From Pseudomonas sp. KU43P (GTDB lineage: Bacteria > Pseudomonadota > Gammaproteobacteria > Pseudomonadales > Pseudomonadaceae): 64,000 nt of DNA. The stretch covers positions 3,011,501 to 3,075,500 of the forward strand of contig NZ_AP019365.1 in assembly GCF_033095865.1 (NCBI RefSeq), given 5' to 3'. The notes under the pieces were generated by a model, which was not told the origin of the DNA, did no database searches, and worked only from the letters and a program-made list of their open reading frames with translations. The translations under genes and the position numbers were made by a program. Of this stretch, positions 16,518 to 26,315 are shown piece by piece (position 1 is the first letter of the stretch; each line of letters begins with the position of its first letter).

Positions 16518-19500
16518 ATGAAGCGCTTGCACGCCGGCATGCTCCTGGCCTTGAGCCTGGCCTGCAGCCCCCTGCCGACACTCGCCGATGCCGAACCACG
16601 CCAGTTGCTGGCGCGTGCCACCAGTGCCACGCAGCCGCTGCGCCTGGACCATCAGGACCGTCAGTGGCTGCAGCAGCGCAAAGCCCTGCTGCTGGGCAGT
16701 TCGCGCCCAGACTACCCGCCCTTCGAAATCAACATCAGCCAGGCCGACTACGAAGGCCTGAGCGCTGACTTCGCGGGGCTGATCGGTGAGCAACTGGGTA
16801 TCCCGGTGGAAGTCAGGCGCTTTTCCAGTCGCCATGAAGCGATCACCGCCCTGCGCGAGGGCAAGATCGACCTGCTGGGCAGTTCCAACGGCTTCGAAGC
16901 GGCCGACGCCCAGCTCAGCCTCAGCCTGCCCTATGCCGACGACCTGCCAGTGATCGTCACCCGTGAAGGCCGCAGCCTGAAGAACAACCCAGAACTCGCC
17001 GGCCTGCGCCTGGCGATGGTCGACCATTACTTGCCCGGGGAAGCGGTTCGCGCGCTTTACCCCAAAGCACAGCTGAGCCTCTACCGCTCGACCCTGGCCG
17101 GGCTTGCGGCCGTCGAGCTGGGTGAAGCGGATGCATATCTGGGCGATGCCATCAGCACCGACTACCTGATCGGCAAGAGCTATCAAGGCACGGTGAAAAT
17201 CGACAGCTTCTGCCAAGCCCAGCCCGGCACCTTTTCCTTTGCCCTTGCCAATGACAACCTGCGCCTGCGGCGCCTGATCGACGCGGCGCTGGACAGGATC
17301 ACCGAAAGCGAGCGCCTGACCATTCTGCGGCGCTGGACCAGTGGCAACACCAGCCTCCTGCTGGAGCGCCACCTGTCCGCCCTGAGCGATGAAGAAAAAG
17401 CCTGGATCGAACGCAACCCGACGGTCAGCGTGCTAGTCGACCCGGCGCTCGCGCCGCTGACATTCAACGATACCCAGCAGCGCGCCAGCGGCATCACCGT
17501 CGACCTGCTCAAGCAGATCACCCTGCGCACCGGGCTGAACTTCAGGCTCATGGAGCGCGATAGCGTGCAGACCATGGTCGAGCAGGTAGCCCAAGGCGAG
17601 GCGCAGATGATTGGCGCCCTAGGCTACGGCGCCGAGCGTGCCAGCCAGCTGCGCTATACCCGGCCCTACCTGGTCAGCCCCAGGGTGCTGGTGACGCGCA
17701 ACCAGGCTGCATGGCCGCTGCAGAGCCGCGCCCTGGAGAGCAAGCGCATCGCCCTGTTGCGTGGCTCGCCACTACGCGCCGAGGTGTTGCGCCAGTACCC
17801 CGATGCCAAGGTGATCGAAGCCAACAACCCCTTGGCGCTGATGGAAACGGTGGCCAACGGCGATGCCGACGTGGCGTACAGCAGCCATATCAATGCCACC
17901 TATTACATAAACCACGTGTTCAAAGACCAATTGCGCATTGCCAGCGTGCTCGGCGACGACCCGGCCGTTGCCGCGTTCGCCGTCGTCCCGGACCAGTTCC
18001 AACTGCAGTCCATCCTCGACAAGACACTGCTGAGCATTCCACCCGAAGAGCTGGATCAGTTGATCAATCGCTGGCGTACCAGTTCGCTGGTCAGCGACAG
18101 CCCCTGGCGCAACTACCGCACCTTGGCATTGCAGGTGCTGGTGCTGTCGGCCCTGCTGCTGGCTGGCGTGGTGTTCTGGAACAGCTACCTGCGCAAATTG
18201 ATCCATCAGCGCACCGAGGCCCAGCACGCCTTGCAGGCGCAGCTGGCCCTCAGCCGCGGCCTGCTCGAACAGCTGCGCCAGGCCAAGGACGATGCGGAAC
18301 AGGCCAACCAGACCAAGAGCACCTTCCTGGCCACCATGAGCCATGAAATCCGAACCCCGATGAATGCCGTGATCGGCCTGCTCGAACTGGCCCTGGAAGA
18401 CAGCCGCGTCAGCCGCTGCGACACGCAGATGCTACAAACCGCGCACGATTCGGCGGTGGGCCTGCTGGGCCTGATCGGCGACATCCTGGACATTTCACGC
18501 ATCGAATCCGGGCACATGACCTTGCAGCCTGCTGCCACCGATCTGGTCGAACTGGTGCGCGGTACCCTGCGGGTGTTCGAAGTCAACGCCCGCAGCAAGG
18601 GCCTCCACCTGCGAAGCGAATTGCCCCAGGGGCCGGCATGGGTCATGGTTGACCCGCTGCGGATCAAGCAGATTCTCTCCAACCTGCTGAGCAACGCCAT
18701 CAAGTTCACCGACCGCGGCGACGTGCACACCAGCTTACAGCTCTACCCCGGCGCATCTGGCCACGACATTCAGGTGGAAATGTGTGTACGCGACACGGGT
18801 ATCGGCATCGGCGTCGCGGACCAGGCTCGGCTATTCAGTGCCTTCGCTCAGGCAGAAGGCCCGCGTGCGCACCAGGGCGCCGGCCTGGGCCTGGTCATCA
18901 GCCGCACCCTGGCCGAGCTGATGGGCGGCAAGCTCCACCTGCAGAGCGTGCAAGGCGTAGGCACCCTGGTCCACGTCAAGTTGCAGTTGCCCATCAGTAC
19001 CGCGCCACCATCCCCCGAACTGGGTGCGCCCCCGCAAGAGCATCAGGGCAAGCCGCTGAACATCCTTGTGGTCGATGACTACCCTGCCAACTTGCTGTTG
19101 CTGGAAAAGCAGCTCGATAGCCTGGGCCACCGGGTAACCCTGGCCGAGCATGGCGAAGCCGCACTGGCCTTGTGGCAACAGGCGGCGTTCGACCTAGTGA
19201 TCACCGATTGCAGCATGCCGGTGATGGACGGCCATGAGCTGGCCCGCCGGATCCGCCAGATGGAGCATGCACGAGGAACACCTGCCTGCAGGATCCTTGG
19301 CGTCACCGCCAACGCCCAGGTCGAAGAGCGCGAGCGCTGTCTGGCGAGCGGCATGGACGACTGCCTGTTCAAGCCGATCGGCCTGCGCACCCTGAAGATG
19401 CACCTGCCACAGGTTCGAACCGATGCCGTTACCCCCCCTGCGCGGGCCAGTGGGTTCCAGCTGAACGAACTGCGCCACCTGACCCAGGATGACCCGCAAT

Positions 19501-19793
19501 TGACCCGGCATCTGCTTTCGCAACTGGCCCAGAGTGCCGGTGAAGACCTCGCGGCCTTGCGCGCACTGGGCGCCTCACCGCAAGACGACGCCCTGGGACG
19601 CATCGCTCACCGCATCAAGGGAGGCGCGAAGATACTCAAGGTGCGCGGTGTGGTGAGCGATTGCGAAGCCATCGAGCATGCCCAGGCGAAAGGCATGCCC
19701 ACCGAGGCGCTGCAAAAGCAGCTGGAAGAGAGCCTGATGACCCTGCAACAGGAACTGACCGATACCCTCAGTGCAATTGCAACGTCGAACTGA
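16518..19793 (+). CDS. BvgS-type hybrid sensor histidine kinase with two periplasmic binding domains
   Basis: A 1091-residue tripartite kinase. Residues 1-23 form a signal peptide. Two tandem periplasmic amino-acid-binding-like (Venus flytrap) domains lie at about 45-275 and 290-515, then a membrane helix at about 540-558 and a short coiled coil. The HisKA box has H609 in [16 protein letters not shown]. The HATPase domain has [16 protein letters not shown] and [19 protein letters not shown] receiver follows with D897 in [14 protein letters not shown], and an HPt domain with H1031 in [14 protein letters not shown]. All relay residues are present, so an intact H-D-H-D phosphorelay to the adjacent BvgA-like regulator is expected. 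Its 3' end overlaps the convergent bdlA-like gene by 26 bp. Confidence 0.93.
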   Translation: MKRLHAGMLLALSLACSPLPTLADAEPRQLLARATSATQPLRLDHQDRQWLQQRKALLLGSSRPDYPPFEINISQADYEGLSADFAGLIGEQLGIPVEVRRFSSRHEAITALREGKIDLLGSSNGFEAADAQLSLSLPYADDLPVIVTREGRSLKNNPELAGLRLAMVDHYLPGEAVRALYPKAQLSLYRSTLAGLAAVELGEADAYLGDAISTDYLIGKSYQGTVKIDSFCQAQPGTFSFALANDNLRLRRLIDAALDRITESERLTILRRWTSGNTSLLLERHLSALSDEEKAWIERNPTVSVLVDPALAPLTFNDTQQRASGITVDLLKQITLRTGLNFRLMERDSVQTMVEQVAQGEAQMIGALGYGAERASQLRYTRPYLVSPRVLVTRNQAAWPLQSRALESKRIALLRGSPLRAEVLRQYPDAKVIEANNPLALMETVANGDADVAYSSHINATYYINHVFKDQLRIASVLGDDPAVAAFAVVPDQFQLQSILDKTLLSIPPEELDQLINRWRTSSLVSDSPWRNYRTLALQVLVLSALLLAGVVFWNSYLRKLIHQRTEAQHALQAQLALSRGLLEQLRQAKDDAEQANQTKSTFLATMSHEIRTPMNAVIGLLELALEDSRVSRCDTQMLQTAHDSAVGLLGLIGDILDISRIESGHMTLQPAATDLVELVRGTLRVFEVNARSKGLHLRSELPQGPAWVMVDPLRIKQILSNLLSNAIKFTDRGDVHTSLQLYPGASGHDIQVEMCVRDTGIGIGVADQARLFSAFAQAEGPRAHQGAGLGLVISRTLAELMGGKLHLQSVQGVGTLVHVKLQLPISTAPPSPELGAPPQEHQGKPLNILVVDDYPANLLLLEKQLDSLGHRVTLAEHGEAALALWQQAAFDLVITDCSMPVMDGHELARRIRQMEHARGTPACRILGVTANAQVEERERCLASGMDDCLFKPIGLRTLKMHLPQVRTDAVTPPARASGFQLNELRHLTQDDPQLTRHLLSQLAQSAGEDLAALRALGASPQDDALGRIAHRIKGGAKILKVRGVVSDCEAIEHAQAKGMPTEALQKQLEESLMTLQQELTDTLSAIATSN

Positions 19794-21087
19794 TCTGGCT
19801 GATCGCATCGACCACGTGCCGTGAGCCCTGCTGGATCTCCATGATCACCGTACCGGCCTCGTTGGCCAACTCCACCCCGCGCCCGGTGCGTGTCAGGCTC
19901 GATTGCATGCTGGCCACCGCGGTCAGCGACAGGTCGTGATTCTGCCGCACCACATCGACGATTTCCAACGTCGCCTTGCTGGTACGCGCCGCCAGGCTGC
20001 GCACCTCGTCGGCGACCACCGCGAAGCCACGGCCATGCTCACCGGCGCGCGCTGCTTCGATGGCAGCATTCAGGGCCAGCAGGTTGGTCTGGTCGGCGAT
20101 GCCGCGAATGGTCAGTACGATCTGGCCGATCACGTCCGACTGCTTGCTCACCGCATCGATACTGCGGGCAGCGTCGTTGAGCTCCTGGGAAATCTGTTCG
20201 ATCACCTGCACCGTCTGCTGGACCACCTCGGTACCTTTGCGTGCGCAGGCATCAGTTTGCACCGAACTGGCATGAGCCGCGTCTGCGGCGCTTTGCTGGG
20301 TGCTGACCTGGGCCGTGATGTCGCTGGCGAACTTCACCACCTTGTACAGCCGGCCCTTGCTGTCGAAGATCGGGTTGTAGGACGCCTCCAGGTATACCGT
20401 CTGGCCCTGCTTGTTGACCCGTTCGAAACGATGGGAATGGTATTCGCCCCGATTGAGCGATGCCCAGAATTCGCGGTACTGGGCCGATTCGCGCTCATGG
20501 GCCTGGCAGAACAGGCCGTGATGGCGGCCCACCACCTCTTCCATGCGATAACCCATGGTGGCGAGGAAGTTCTCGTTGGCTTTTATCACCCGCCCCTGCG
20601 GGGTGAATTCGACCACGGCCATTGAGCGGCCGATGGCCTTGAGCAGGCTTTCACTCTCATGCTCATCCTTGACCCGCTGGCTGATGTCGGACGCCACCTT
20701 GATCACACTGGTGACCTGCTGGCGCTCATCGATCACCGGCATGTAGCTGGCTTCGAGCCAAACCTCGCGGCCGGCCTTGTCGAGCCGCTCGAAGGTGCCA
20801 CTGATAGCCCGCCCTTCGCCCAGCTCACGCCACAGCTGCTGATACTCGGCGCTCTTGGCGTAGGTGGGGTCGCAGAACAGCCGGTGATGCTTGCCTCGCA
20901 ATTCCTCGACGCTGTACCCCATGGCCTGGCAGAACTGGGGATTGGCATCAAGGATTGTGCCATCGGGGGCGAACTCGATCATCGCCATGTTGCGGCTGAT
21001 CGCCGCGAGCTTGGCTTGGCTGTCGGCCAACGCCTGGCGAATGCGTTGGATCTCGATCAAATCGGACTTGCGATGAAAATCGAACAT
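19768..21087 (-). CDS. bdlA: BdlA-like soluble PAS-PAS chemotaxis/biofilm dispersion protein
   Basis: A 439-residue cytoplasmic protein from ATG 21087 ([10 protein letters not shown]). Two PAS domains are very similar to each other: [20 protein letters not shown] with GKHHRLFC, and [20 protein letters not shown] with GRHHGLFC. Each is followed by a PAC motif ([35 protein letters not shown]). An MCP signalling domain from about 270 carries the hairpin tip [34 protein letters not shown]. There is no transmembrane segment. This is the layout of P. aeruginosa BdlA (about 417 residues), which governs biofilm dispersion, so that role is inferred. A longer in-frame start at 21153 has no support from domain sequence. 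Confidence 0.85.
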   Translation of the reverse strand: MFDFHRKSDLIEIQRIRQALADSQAKLAAISRNMAMIEFAPDGTILDANPQFCQAMGYSVEELRGKHHRLFCDPTYAKSAEYQQLWRELGEGRAISGTFERLDKAGREVWLEASYMPVIDERQQVTSVIKVASDISQRVKDEHESESLLKAIGRSMAVVEFTPQGRVIKANENFLATMGYRMEEVVGRHHGLFCQAHERESAQYREFWASLNRGEYHSHRFERVNKQGQTVYLEASYNPIFDSKGRLYKVVKFASDITAQVSTQQSAADAAHASSVQTDACARKGTEVVQQTVQVIEQISQELNDAARSIDAVSKQSDVIGQIVLTIRGIADQTNLLALNAAIEAARAGEHGRGFAVVADEVRSLAARTSKATLEIVDVVRQNHDLSLTAVASMQSSLTRTGRGVELANEAGTVIMEIQQGSRHVVDAISQISSTLQLH

Positions 21088-21215
21088 GGCGCCGGGGTCC
21101 TTTATGCGCAGGAGTTCCCTGAGCATAGATCGGCGCAAGCGGCGTGCAAGCACACTGCTATCACTTAGTGAATAATCATTACGCCATAAGGACTTGCTGG
21201 CAGAACCGAGGCCAT

Positions 21216-22235
21216 TCAGGAACTCTCGCGCACCATCAACTCGAAGCCCAGATCCTGCTGCTCGGCCGCCACACGCTTGCCGTCGAGCAAGGCCAGCAAC
21301 GCTTGCGCCGCGCTCCGACCAACGGCTGCGCGCGGTGTACGAATAGAGGTCAACCGCGGGACCATATGCGCCGACGCCGGCAGGTCATTGAAGCCCACCA
21401 TCGCCACCTGGCGCGGCACGTCGATGCCCTGGCGCAATGCCTGGAGCACCGCGCCCTGGGCCAGGTCGTCGTTGCAGAAGAAAATGCCGTCCACATCCGG
21501 CGCCTTTGCCAGCAACTGGCTGAACAGCTCGCTGCCCAGGGCGATCGACGAGGGCTGCGGCGCCAGTATTTCCAGCTCCGTGGCCTGCATGCCGGCTTCG
21601 GCCAGGGCCTGGCGGAAGCCCTCGGCACGCTGCATCACCCGCGGGTCGAGCTGCGCGGCAATGAACGCCAATCGCTGCCGACCGCGCTCGATCAAGTGGC
21701 GTGCGGCAGCGCGGCCAGCCTGCTGCTGGGAGAAGCCCACCGACAGCGCGCCGGGTTCACCGCCCAGCTCCATCATGTGCACGCACGGCACCCCGCTGGC
21801 CAGCAGCATCTGCCGCGAAGCCTCGCTGCGATCGAAACCGGTCAGCAGCATACCGCACGGCTGATACGCCAGATAATTGCGAATGAGGTTCTCTTCTTCG
21901 TCGATGTCGTAGTGATAGTTGCCGATCAGCACTTCGAGCCCGCGCGGGCGCATGACCTCGTGGATAGCCTCCAAGGTGTCGATGAACAGCTGGTTGGACA
22001 ACGACGGAATCAGTACCACCACCGACTGGCTGCGCGCTGAAGCCAGCGCCCGGGCAGCCGGGTTTGCGACGTAACCCAGGTTCGCCGCGGCAGCAATGAC
22101 CTTTTCCACCAGCTCCGGGGCCACCGTGCTGATGCCGCGCAAGGCGCGGGAAGCGGTAATCGGGGAAACCCCGGAGAGCCTGGCGACTTCTGCCAGCGTG
22201 GGACGACCGGTGGTGCGAGAGCCTGTGCGAGACAT
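21216..22235 (-). CDS. gntR: GntR, LacI-family gluconate repressor
   Basis: A 339-residue LacI/GalR regulator from ATG 22235. The N-terminal helix-turn-helix is [21 protein letters not shown] with the hinge [14 protein letters not shown] periplasmic-binding-like effector domain has [21 protein letters not shown] and [19 protein letters not shown]. The divergent gene is gluconokinase, followed by a gluconate permease, and palindromic sites flank all three promoters, so this is the gluconate-responsive repressor of the cluster. Upstream in-frame Met codons exist, but the domain begins at the chosen start. Confidence 0.92.
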   Translation of the reverse strand: MSRTGSRTTGRPTLAEVARLSGVSPITASRALRGISTVAPELVEKVIAAAANLGYVANPAARALASARSQSVVVLIPSLSNQLFIDTLEAIHEVMRPRGLEVLIGNYHYDIDEEENLIRNYLAYQPCGMLLTGFDRSEASRQMLLASGVPCVHMMELGGEPGALSVGFSQQQAGRAAARHLIERGRQRLAFIAAQLDPRVMQRAEGFRQALAEAGMQATELEILAPQPSSIALGSELFSQLLAKAPDVDGIFFCNDDLAQGAVLQALRQGIDVPRQVAMVGFNDLPASAHMVPRLTSIRTPRAAVGRSAAQALLALLDGKRVAAEQQDLGFELMVRESS

Positions 22236-22281
22236 GAATGTTGTAATTTTACTACTTGCCAAGGGAGGGGAACGGCCACTA

Positions 22282-22297
22282 AGGTAGCGCTGTCTCA
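22282..22297. promoter_or_regulatory. GntR operator site 1 (gntR side)
   Basis: AGGTAGCGCTGTCTCA differs at only two positions from the perfect 14-bp palindrome ahead of gntT. It lies about 47 bp upstream of gntR ATG, suited to autorepression. Confidence 0.72.
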
Positions 22298-22408
22298 GGA
22301 CGCAGGCAATGTAATCTTTGGTAGCGGCCACTACACGCACTCTGCCAAGCGTCCATACTGCGTAAGGACAAAATCAATAACACCGGGGAGTGGCGTCTCG
22401 TTCATGCC

Positions 22409-22424
22409 GAGACAGCGCTATCTC
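22409..22424. promoter_or_regulatory. GntR operator site 2 (gntK side)
   Basis: GAGACAGCGCTATCTC is a 16-bp dyad with one mismatched pair, 20 bp upstream of the gntK ATG. It has the same core as sites 1 and 3. Confidence 0.75.
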
Positions 22425-22443
22425 ACCCCGCAGGAGGTACTGA

Positions 22444-22983
22444 ATGAATGCTCCCCTGACCGCCATTGTGGTGATGGGTGTGGCCGGCTGCGGCAAAAGC
22501 AGCATCGGCGCCGCCATCGCCGCCAGAAGTGGCGGCCGCCTGATCGAAGGCGACGCGTTTCACCCTGCCGAAAACATCCGCAAGATGAGCGCCGGCATCC
22601 CCCTGGACGACAACGACCGTGCCGGCTGGCTGGTGCGCCTGGGCCAGGAACTGCAAGCCACGGTCAAGGCCGGCGAGCGGCCTATCCTCACCTGTTCCGC
22701 GCTCAAGCGCCGCTATCGCGATACCTTGCGCGGCGCGATGCCGGAACTGGCTTTCGTATTCCTCGAGCTGACCCCGGCCGAAGCAGAAAAGCGCGTACTC
22801 GCCCGCCCCGGCCACTTCATGCCGGCAAGCCTCATAGAAAGCCAGTTCGCAGCCCTTGAGCCACCCCATGGCGAAGCACTGACCCTGCCGCTGGATGCCA
22901 CCCAGCCGGTCGCGTCCCTGGCCGAAACCGTGGATGCCTGGCTAAAGCCCTGCGGTGACCGAAACCTGGCGCGGACCGCCTGA
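22444..22983 (+). CDS. gntK: Gluconokinase GntK
   Basis: A 179-residue P-loop kinase. Walker A GVAGCGKSSIG is at about residues 12-22, followed by the gluconate-site motif EGDAFHPAENIRKMSAGIPLDDNDRAGWL, LTCSALKRRYRD and the lid segment RPGHFMPASLIESQF. It phosphorylates D-gluconate to 6-phosphogluconate with ATP, feeding the Entner-Doudoroff route. ATG 22444 follows AGGAGGT. A longer frame from 22404 is out of frame with the domain. It is divergent from gntR and 110 bp ahead of gntT. Confidence 0.95.
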   Translation: MNAPLTAIVVMGVAGCGKSSIGAAIAARSGGRLIEGDAFHPAENIRKMSAGIPLDDNDRAGWLVRLGQELQATVKAGERPILTCSALKRRYRDTLRGAMPELAFVFLELTPAEAEKRVLARPGHFMPASLIESQFAALEPPHGEALTLPLDATQPVASLAETVDAWLKPCGDRNLARTA

Positions 22984-23007
22984 ACCGGCGGTTTTTCGGC
23001 TCACCAA

Positions 23008-23021
23008 AGACAGCGCTGTCT
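23008..23021. promoter_or_regulatory. GntR operator site 3 (gntT side)
   Basis: AGACAGCGCTGTCT is a perfect 14-bp palindrome 72 bp upstream of gntT. It is the best of three matching sites and indicates that gntT has its own repressed promoter in addition to any read-through from gntK. Confidence 0.8.
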
Positions 23022-23093
23022 CGATGCCTTGAAGCGTCGAACGTTCAATCAAGCAACGCCAAAAAACAACGATAAGACCGAGGCATAACCACC

Positions 23094-24446
23094 ATGTTCG
23101 GACTGGCTACAGATACCTACCTGCTGCTCGACGCCCTGGTAACCATCGTCGGGCTGATCCTGCTGATCACCCATTTCAAAGTACACCCCTTCGTCGCCCT
23201 GACCCTGGCAGCCGGCTTCCTCGGCCTGACCTCCGGCATGCCGGTGGCCAAGGTCATGAAGTCGTTCCAGGACGGGTTCGGCGGGGTGCTCGGCTTCGTC
23301 GGCATCGTCCTTGCGCTGGGCACCATGCTCGGCAAGCTGATGGCCGATTCAGGAGGGGCCGATCAGATAGCTCAGACCCTGATTCGCGCCTTCGGCAAGA
23401 AGAACGTGCACTGGGCCATGATGTTCGCCGCCTTCCTGGTCGGCATCCCGCTGTTCTTCGAAATCGGCTTTGTATTGCTGGTACCGCTGGTGTTCATCGT
23501 CGCCCGGCGCTCGGGCGTGTCACTGATCAAGATCGGCATCCCGCTGCTGGCCGGCCTGTCCGTTGTCCACGGCCTGGTACCGCCGCACCCGGGCCCGTTG
23601 CTGGCGATCGGCATCTTCCACGCTGACATCGGCAAGACCATCTTCTATGGCCTGTTGATCGCCTTGCCCACGGCGGTCATCGCCGGCCCATTGTTCGGCA
23701 GCTTCATCGCTCGCTACATCCCCGGCAATCCGTCGCAGGAGCTGATGGACCAGATTGCCAAGGAGTCCGACCAGAGCAACCTGCCCAGCTTCTCCATCAC
23801 CCTGATCACCGTGCTGCTGCCGGTGGTGCTGATGCTGCTCAAGACCTTCGCCGACGTGGTGTTGCCCGCCGAGCACATCGTGCGCCAGTGGATGGACCTG
23901 ATCGGCCACCCGATCACTGCCCTGCTAGCGGCGCTGCTGCTGGCCTTCTATACCTTCGGTTCGGCGCGTGGCTTCAGCCGCCAGCAGATCATGAAGATGC
24001 TCGACCAGAGCCTGGCACCCACCGCAGCCATCGTGCTGATCGTGGGCGCTGGCGGCGGTTTCAAGCAGATGCTGGTGGATACCGGCGTCGGCAACGTGAT
24101 CGGGCAGATGGCGGTGCAGGCGCAGATCTCGCCAATCCTGCTGGCCTGGCTGGTGGCTGCGGTGATCCGCATCGCCACAGGCTCGGCCACGGTCGCCACC
24201 ATTACCGGCGCCGGCATCGTCGCCCCGGTGATCGACCTGGTGCCTGGGGTCAACCGCGAGCTGCTGGTGCTGGCTACCGGCGCCGGTTCGCTGATCCTGT
24301 CCCACGTCAACGACGCCGGGTTCTGGCTGGTGAAGCAGTACTTCAACATGACCGTGGCGGAAACCTTCAAGACCTGGAGCATGATGGAGACCCTGCTCTC
24401 GGTGGTCGGCATCATCTTCATCATGTTGCTGTCGATGGTGGTGTGA
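23094..24446 (+). CDS. gntT: Gluconate:H+ symporter (GntP family)
   Basis: A 450-residue inner-membrane permease with 12 or more predicted helices across the whole length. Family signatures include FQDGFGGVLGFVGIVLALGTMLGKLMADSGGADQIA (positions about 60-95), FEIGFVLLVPL, VPPHPGPLLAIGIF and the late GSATVATITGAGIVAP and SHVNDAGFWLVKQYF motifs of GntP/GntT transporters. It imports gluconate for GntK. A palindromic GntR site lies between it and gntK. Confidence 0.95.
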   Translation: MFGLATDTYLLLDALVTIVGLILLITHFKVHPFVALTLAAGFLGLTSGMPVAKVMKSFQDGFGGVLGFVGIVLALGTMLGKLMADSGGADQIAQTLIRAFGKKNVHWAMMFAAFLVGIPLFFEIGFVLLVPLVFIVARRSGVSLIKIGIPLLAGLSVVHGLVPPHPGPLLAIGIFHADIGKTIFYGLLIALPTAVIAGPLFGSFIARYIPGNPSQELMDQIAKESDQSNLPSFSITLITVLLPVVLMLLKTFADVVLPAEHIVRQWMDLIGHPITALLAALLLAFYTFGSARGFSRQQIMKMLDQSLAPTAAIVLIVGAGGGFKQMLVDTGVGNVIGQMAVQAQISPILLAWLVAAVIRIATGSATVATITGAGIVAPVIDLVPGVNRELLVLATGAGSLILSHVNDAGFWLVKQYFNMTVAETFKTWSMMETLLSVVGIIFIMLLSMVV

Positions 24447-24530
24447 CCGCCGATCGGGGTGATGGCACCTTGGCGCGCCGGGTAGGGCCGAACAGAAGTA
24501 CAAGCCCTACCCTCGCAAAGGAGCCTGCCC

Positions 24531-24830
24531 ATGATCCGCACAAGTGTATTGCTCGCCGCCCTGCTCGCCTGCCCGCTGGCCCTGGCGGTCGGCACAGGGC
24601 CGACCTACCCCGACGACCCGCATAACCCGGCACCCCAGCCGGGTGTCGATAGCACCCTCAACCCGATCGAGAAGCCCATGCCGCGGGATACCGACCCGCG
24701 CATTCAAGGCAATGACCCGGCAAGCCCGCCGGCCAAGCAAAATGACGATCGCGACCTTCCAGGGATGGATGGCAGCGGGTCGCAGGGGACCGGTGGGCAA
24801 GGGAGTGGGGCCGAAGGAAGTCAGCGCTGA
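24531..24830 (+). CDS. Small secreted Pro/Gly-rich protein, function unknown
   Basis: A 99-residue protein with a clear signal peptide (residues 1-19, LLAALLACPLALAVG) and no further hydrophobic segment. The mature part is low in complexity: TYPDDPHNPAPQPGVDS, then many Pro, Asp, Gly and Gln residues, ending GSGAEGSQR. It has no cysteine in the mature region, so it is probably an unstructured periplasmic or exported protein. ATG 24531 follows AAAGGAG. It lies 84 bp after gntT and might share its transcript. I do not recognise a family. Confidence 0.72.
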   Translation: MIRTSVLLAALLACPLALAVGTGPTYPDDPHNPAPQPGVDSTLNPIEKPMPRDTDPRIQGNDPASPPAKQNDDRDLPGMDGSGSQGTGGQGSGAEGSQR

Positions 24831-24840
24831 ACCGGGCCAG

Positions 24841-24857
24841 GGGCTGCAGTGCAGCCC
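24841..24857. terminator. Hairpin between convergent genes, possible bidirectional terminator
   Basis: GGGCTGCA and TGCAGCCC form an 8-bp perfect stem around a single G, in the 60-bp gap between the small secreted protein and the convergent response regulator gene. A T-run is lacking, so confidence is limited. Confidence 0.4.
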
Positions 24858-24890
24858 ATTGCCGGCGACTGGGGCGCGCGGCGCCCCGCC

Positions 24891-26315
24891 TCACCATTGG
24901 CGCTTATCGGGCCGGGTAAGCCCGAGCTTCTCGATCCGGTAACGCAGCATATCCCGCGACAACCCCAACATCCGCGCCGACTTGGTCACGTTCCAGTCGG
25001 TGCGATCCAGGGTCTTGCACACCAAGTCCCGCTCCATGTCTGGCAGGCTAGTGCCAGGCTCCGGCTCATGTCGCGGCACCTCGTAGAGCATCGGCGTCGG
25101 CGGTGTCAGTGGCTCGTCGATCAAGGTCATGCACAAGTTGAGCTGGTGCGCGTGAACCACCTCGTTGGGCGCCAGCAGCACGGTCTGCTCCAGCATGTTG
25201 CGCAGTTCGCGCACATTGCCCGGCCAGCTGTAGCCCAGCATCAAACTCTCGGCCTCGGCACTGAAGCGCAGGTTGGGCTTGCCATAACGGCGCCCATGGT
25301 GGGCCAGGAAGTGCCGCGCCAGCAGCAGTACGTCCTGGCCGCGGGCATGCAGCCGCGGCACTTTCAGCGCAATGATGCGCAGGCGGAAGAACAGGTCGCG
25401 GCGGAACTTGCCCTGTTGCACCATCTGCTCCAGATTGCAGTTGGTGGCGCTGATGACCCGCAGGTCGACCTTGCGCTCCTTCACCGCGCCGATGCGGCGA
25501 ATGCTGCGATCCTCCAGCAGCTTGAGCAGCTTGGCTTGCAGCACCAAGTCCATCTCGCCGATCTCGTCGAGGAACAGCGAGCCTCCGTCGGCCGCCTCGA
25601 CCAGGCCCACCCGGCGCTCCTTGGCGTCGGTGAAAGCCCCTTTCTCATGGCCGAACAACTCCGCCTCCAGCAGGTTGGCGGGGATCGAGGCGCAGTTGAA
25701 TTCGATGAACGGCCCCTTGCTGCGCGAACCGTCGAAGTGCAAGGCACGCGCCACCAGTTCCTTCCCCGTGCCGGTCTCGCCCTCGATCAGCACCGGTGGC
25801 AGGTCGTCGCTGGCCATGCGCCGCTCCGCGTCGAGCACCTGGCGCAGCGTATGCTTGAGTGTGTGCATGACCGGCGACTCGCCGATCAGCGCCCCCAACC
25901 CTGACTTCTGCGCTTCCCGCTCCTGGTAGAACGACAGGGTACGTTCCATGCGGTCCGCGGCCAGAGCCTTCTCCAGGGTCAGCTTGAGTTCGGCCAGCAC
26001 CACCGGTTTTGTCAAATAGTGGAAGGCGCCCTCTTTCATGGCCTGCACGGCATCTTCGACGTTGCCGTACCCGGTCATCATGATCACCTTGAGCTCCGGT
26101 GCCTGGGCGACCAGGGTGCGCAATAGTTCATGCCCGCTCATACCGGGCAGCGAGTTGTCGGTCAGCACCGCATCGGGCTGGGCGCGCTTGATCTGCTCCA
26201 ACGCAAGCTCTGCGTTGTCGCACAGGGTCACCTCGTAGCCCTTGAGGCTCAGGTAGGTGCGTATGTTCTCGCCGAGAATTTCATCATCCTCGACTACCAG
26301 GATGCTCTGCTCCAT
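24891..26315 (-). CDS. Sigma-54-type response regulator with GAFTDA loop
   Basis: A 474-residue NtrC-family regulator. The receiver has acidic residues E9, D10, D11, phospho-acceptor D53 in AVLTDNSLPGMSG, and FHYLTKPV. The AAA+ domain (about 140-380) has Walker A GETGTGKELVARAL and Walker B GGSLFLDEIGEM. The sigma-54 contact loop reads GAFTDA (226-231) instead of GAFTGA. The C-terminal Fis helix-turn-helix reads NVTKSARMLGLSRDMLRYRIEKL. Its start codon lies 32 bp inside the upstream histidine kinase gene, so the two are translationally coupled and form a two-component pair. The substituted loop leaves it open whether this protein activates sigma-54 normally. Confidence 0.9.
   Translation of the reverse strand: MEQSILVVEDDEILGENIRTYLSLKGYEVTLCDNAELALEQIKRAQPDAVLTDNSLPGMSGHELLRTLVAQAPELKVIMMTGYGNVEDAVQAMKEGAFHYLTKPVVLAELKLTLEKALAADRMERTLSFYQEREAQKSGLGALIGESPVMHTLKHTLRQVLDAERRMASDDLPPVLIEGETGTGKELVARALHFDGSRSKGPFIEFNCASIPANLLEAELFGHEKGAFTDAKERRVGLVEAADGGSLFLDEIGEMDLVLQAKLLKLLEDRSIRRIGAVKERKVDLRVISATNCNLEQMVQQGKFRRDLFFRLRIIALKVPRLHARGQDVLLLARHFLAHHGRRYGKPNLRFSAEAESLMLGYSWPGNVRELRNMLEQTVLLAPNEVVHAHQLNLCMTLIDEPLTPPTPMLYEVPRHEPEPGTSLPDMERDLVCKTLDRTDWNVTKSARMLGLSRDMLRYRIEKLGLTRPDKRQW

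Noticed and set aside
21088..21153. Longer start for the BdlA-like protein
   Set aside because: The added 22 residues ([21 protein letters not shown]) are basic and not like BdlA, whereas MFDFHRK fits the family N-terminus.
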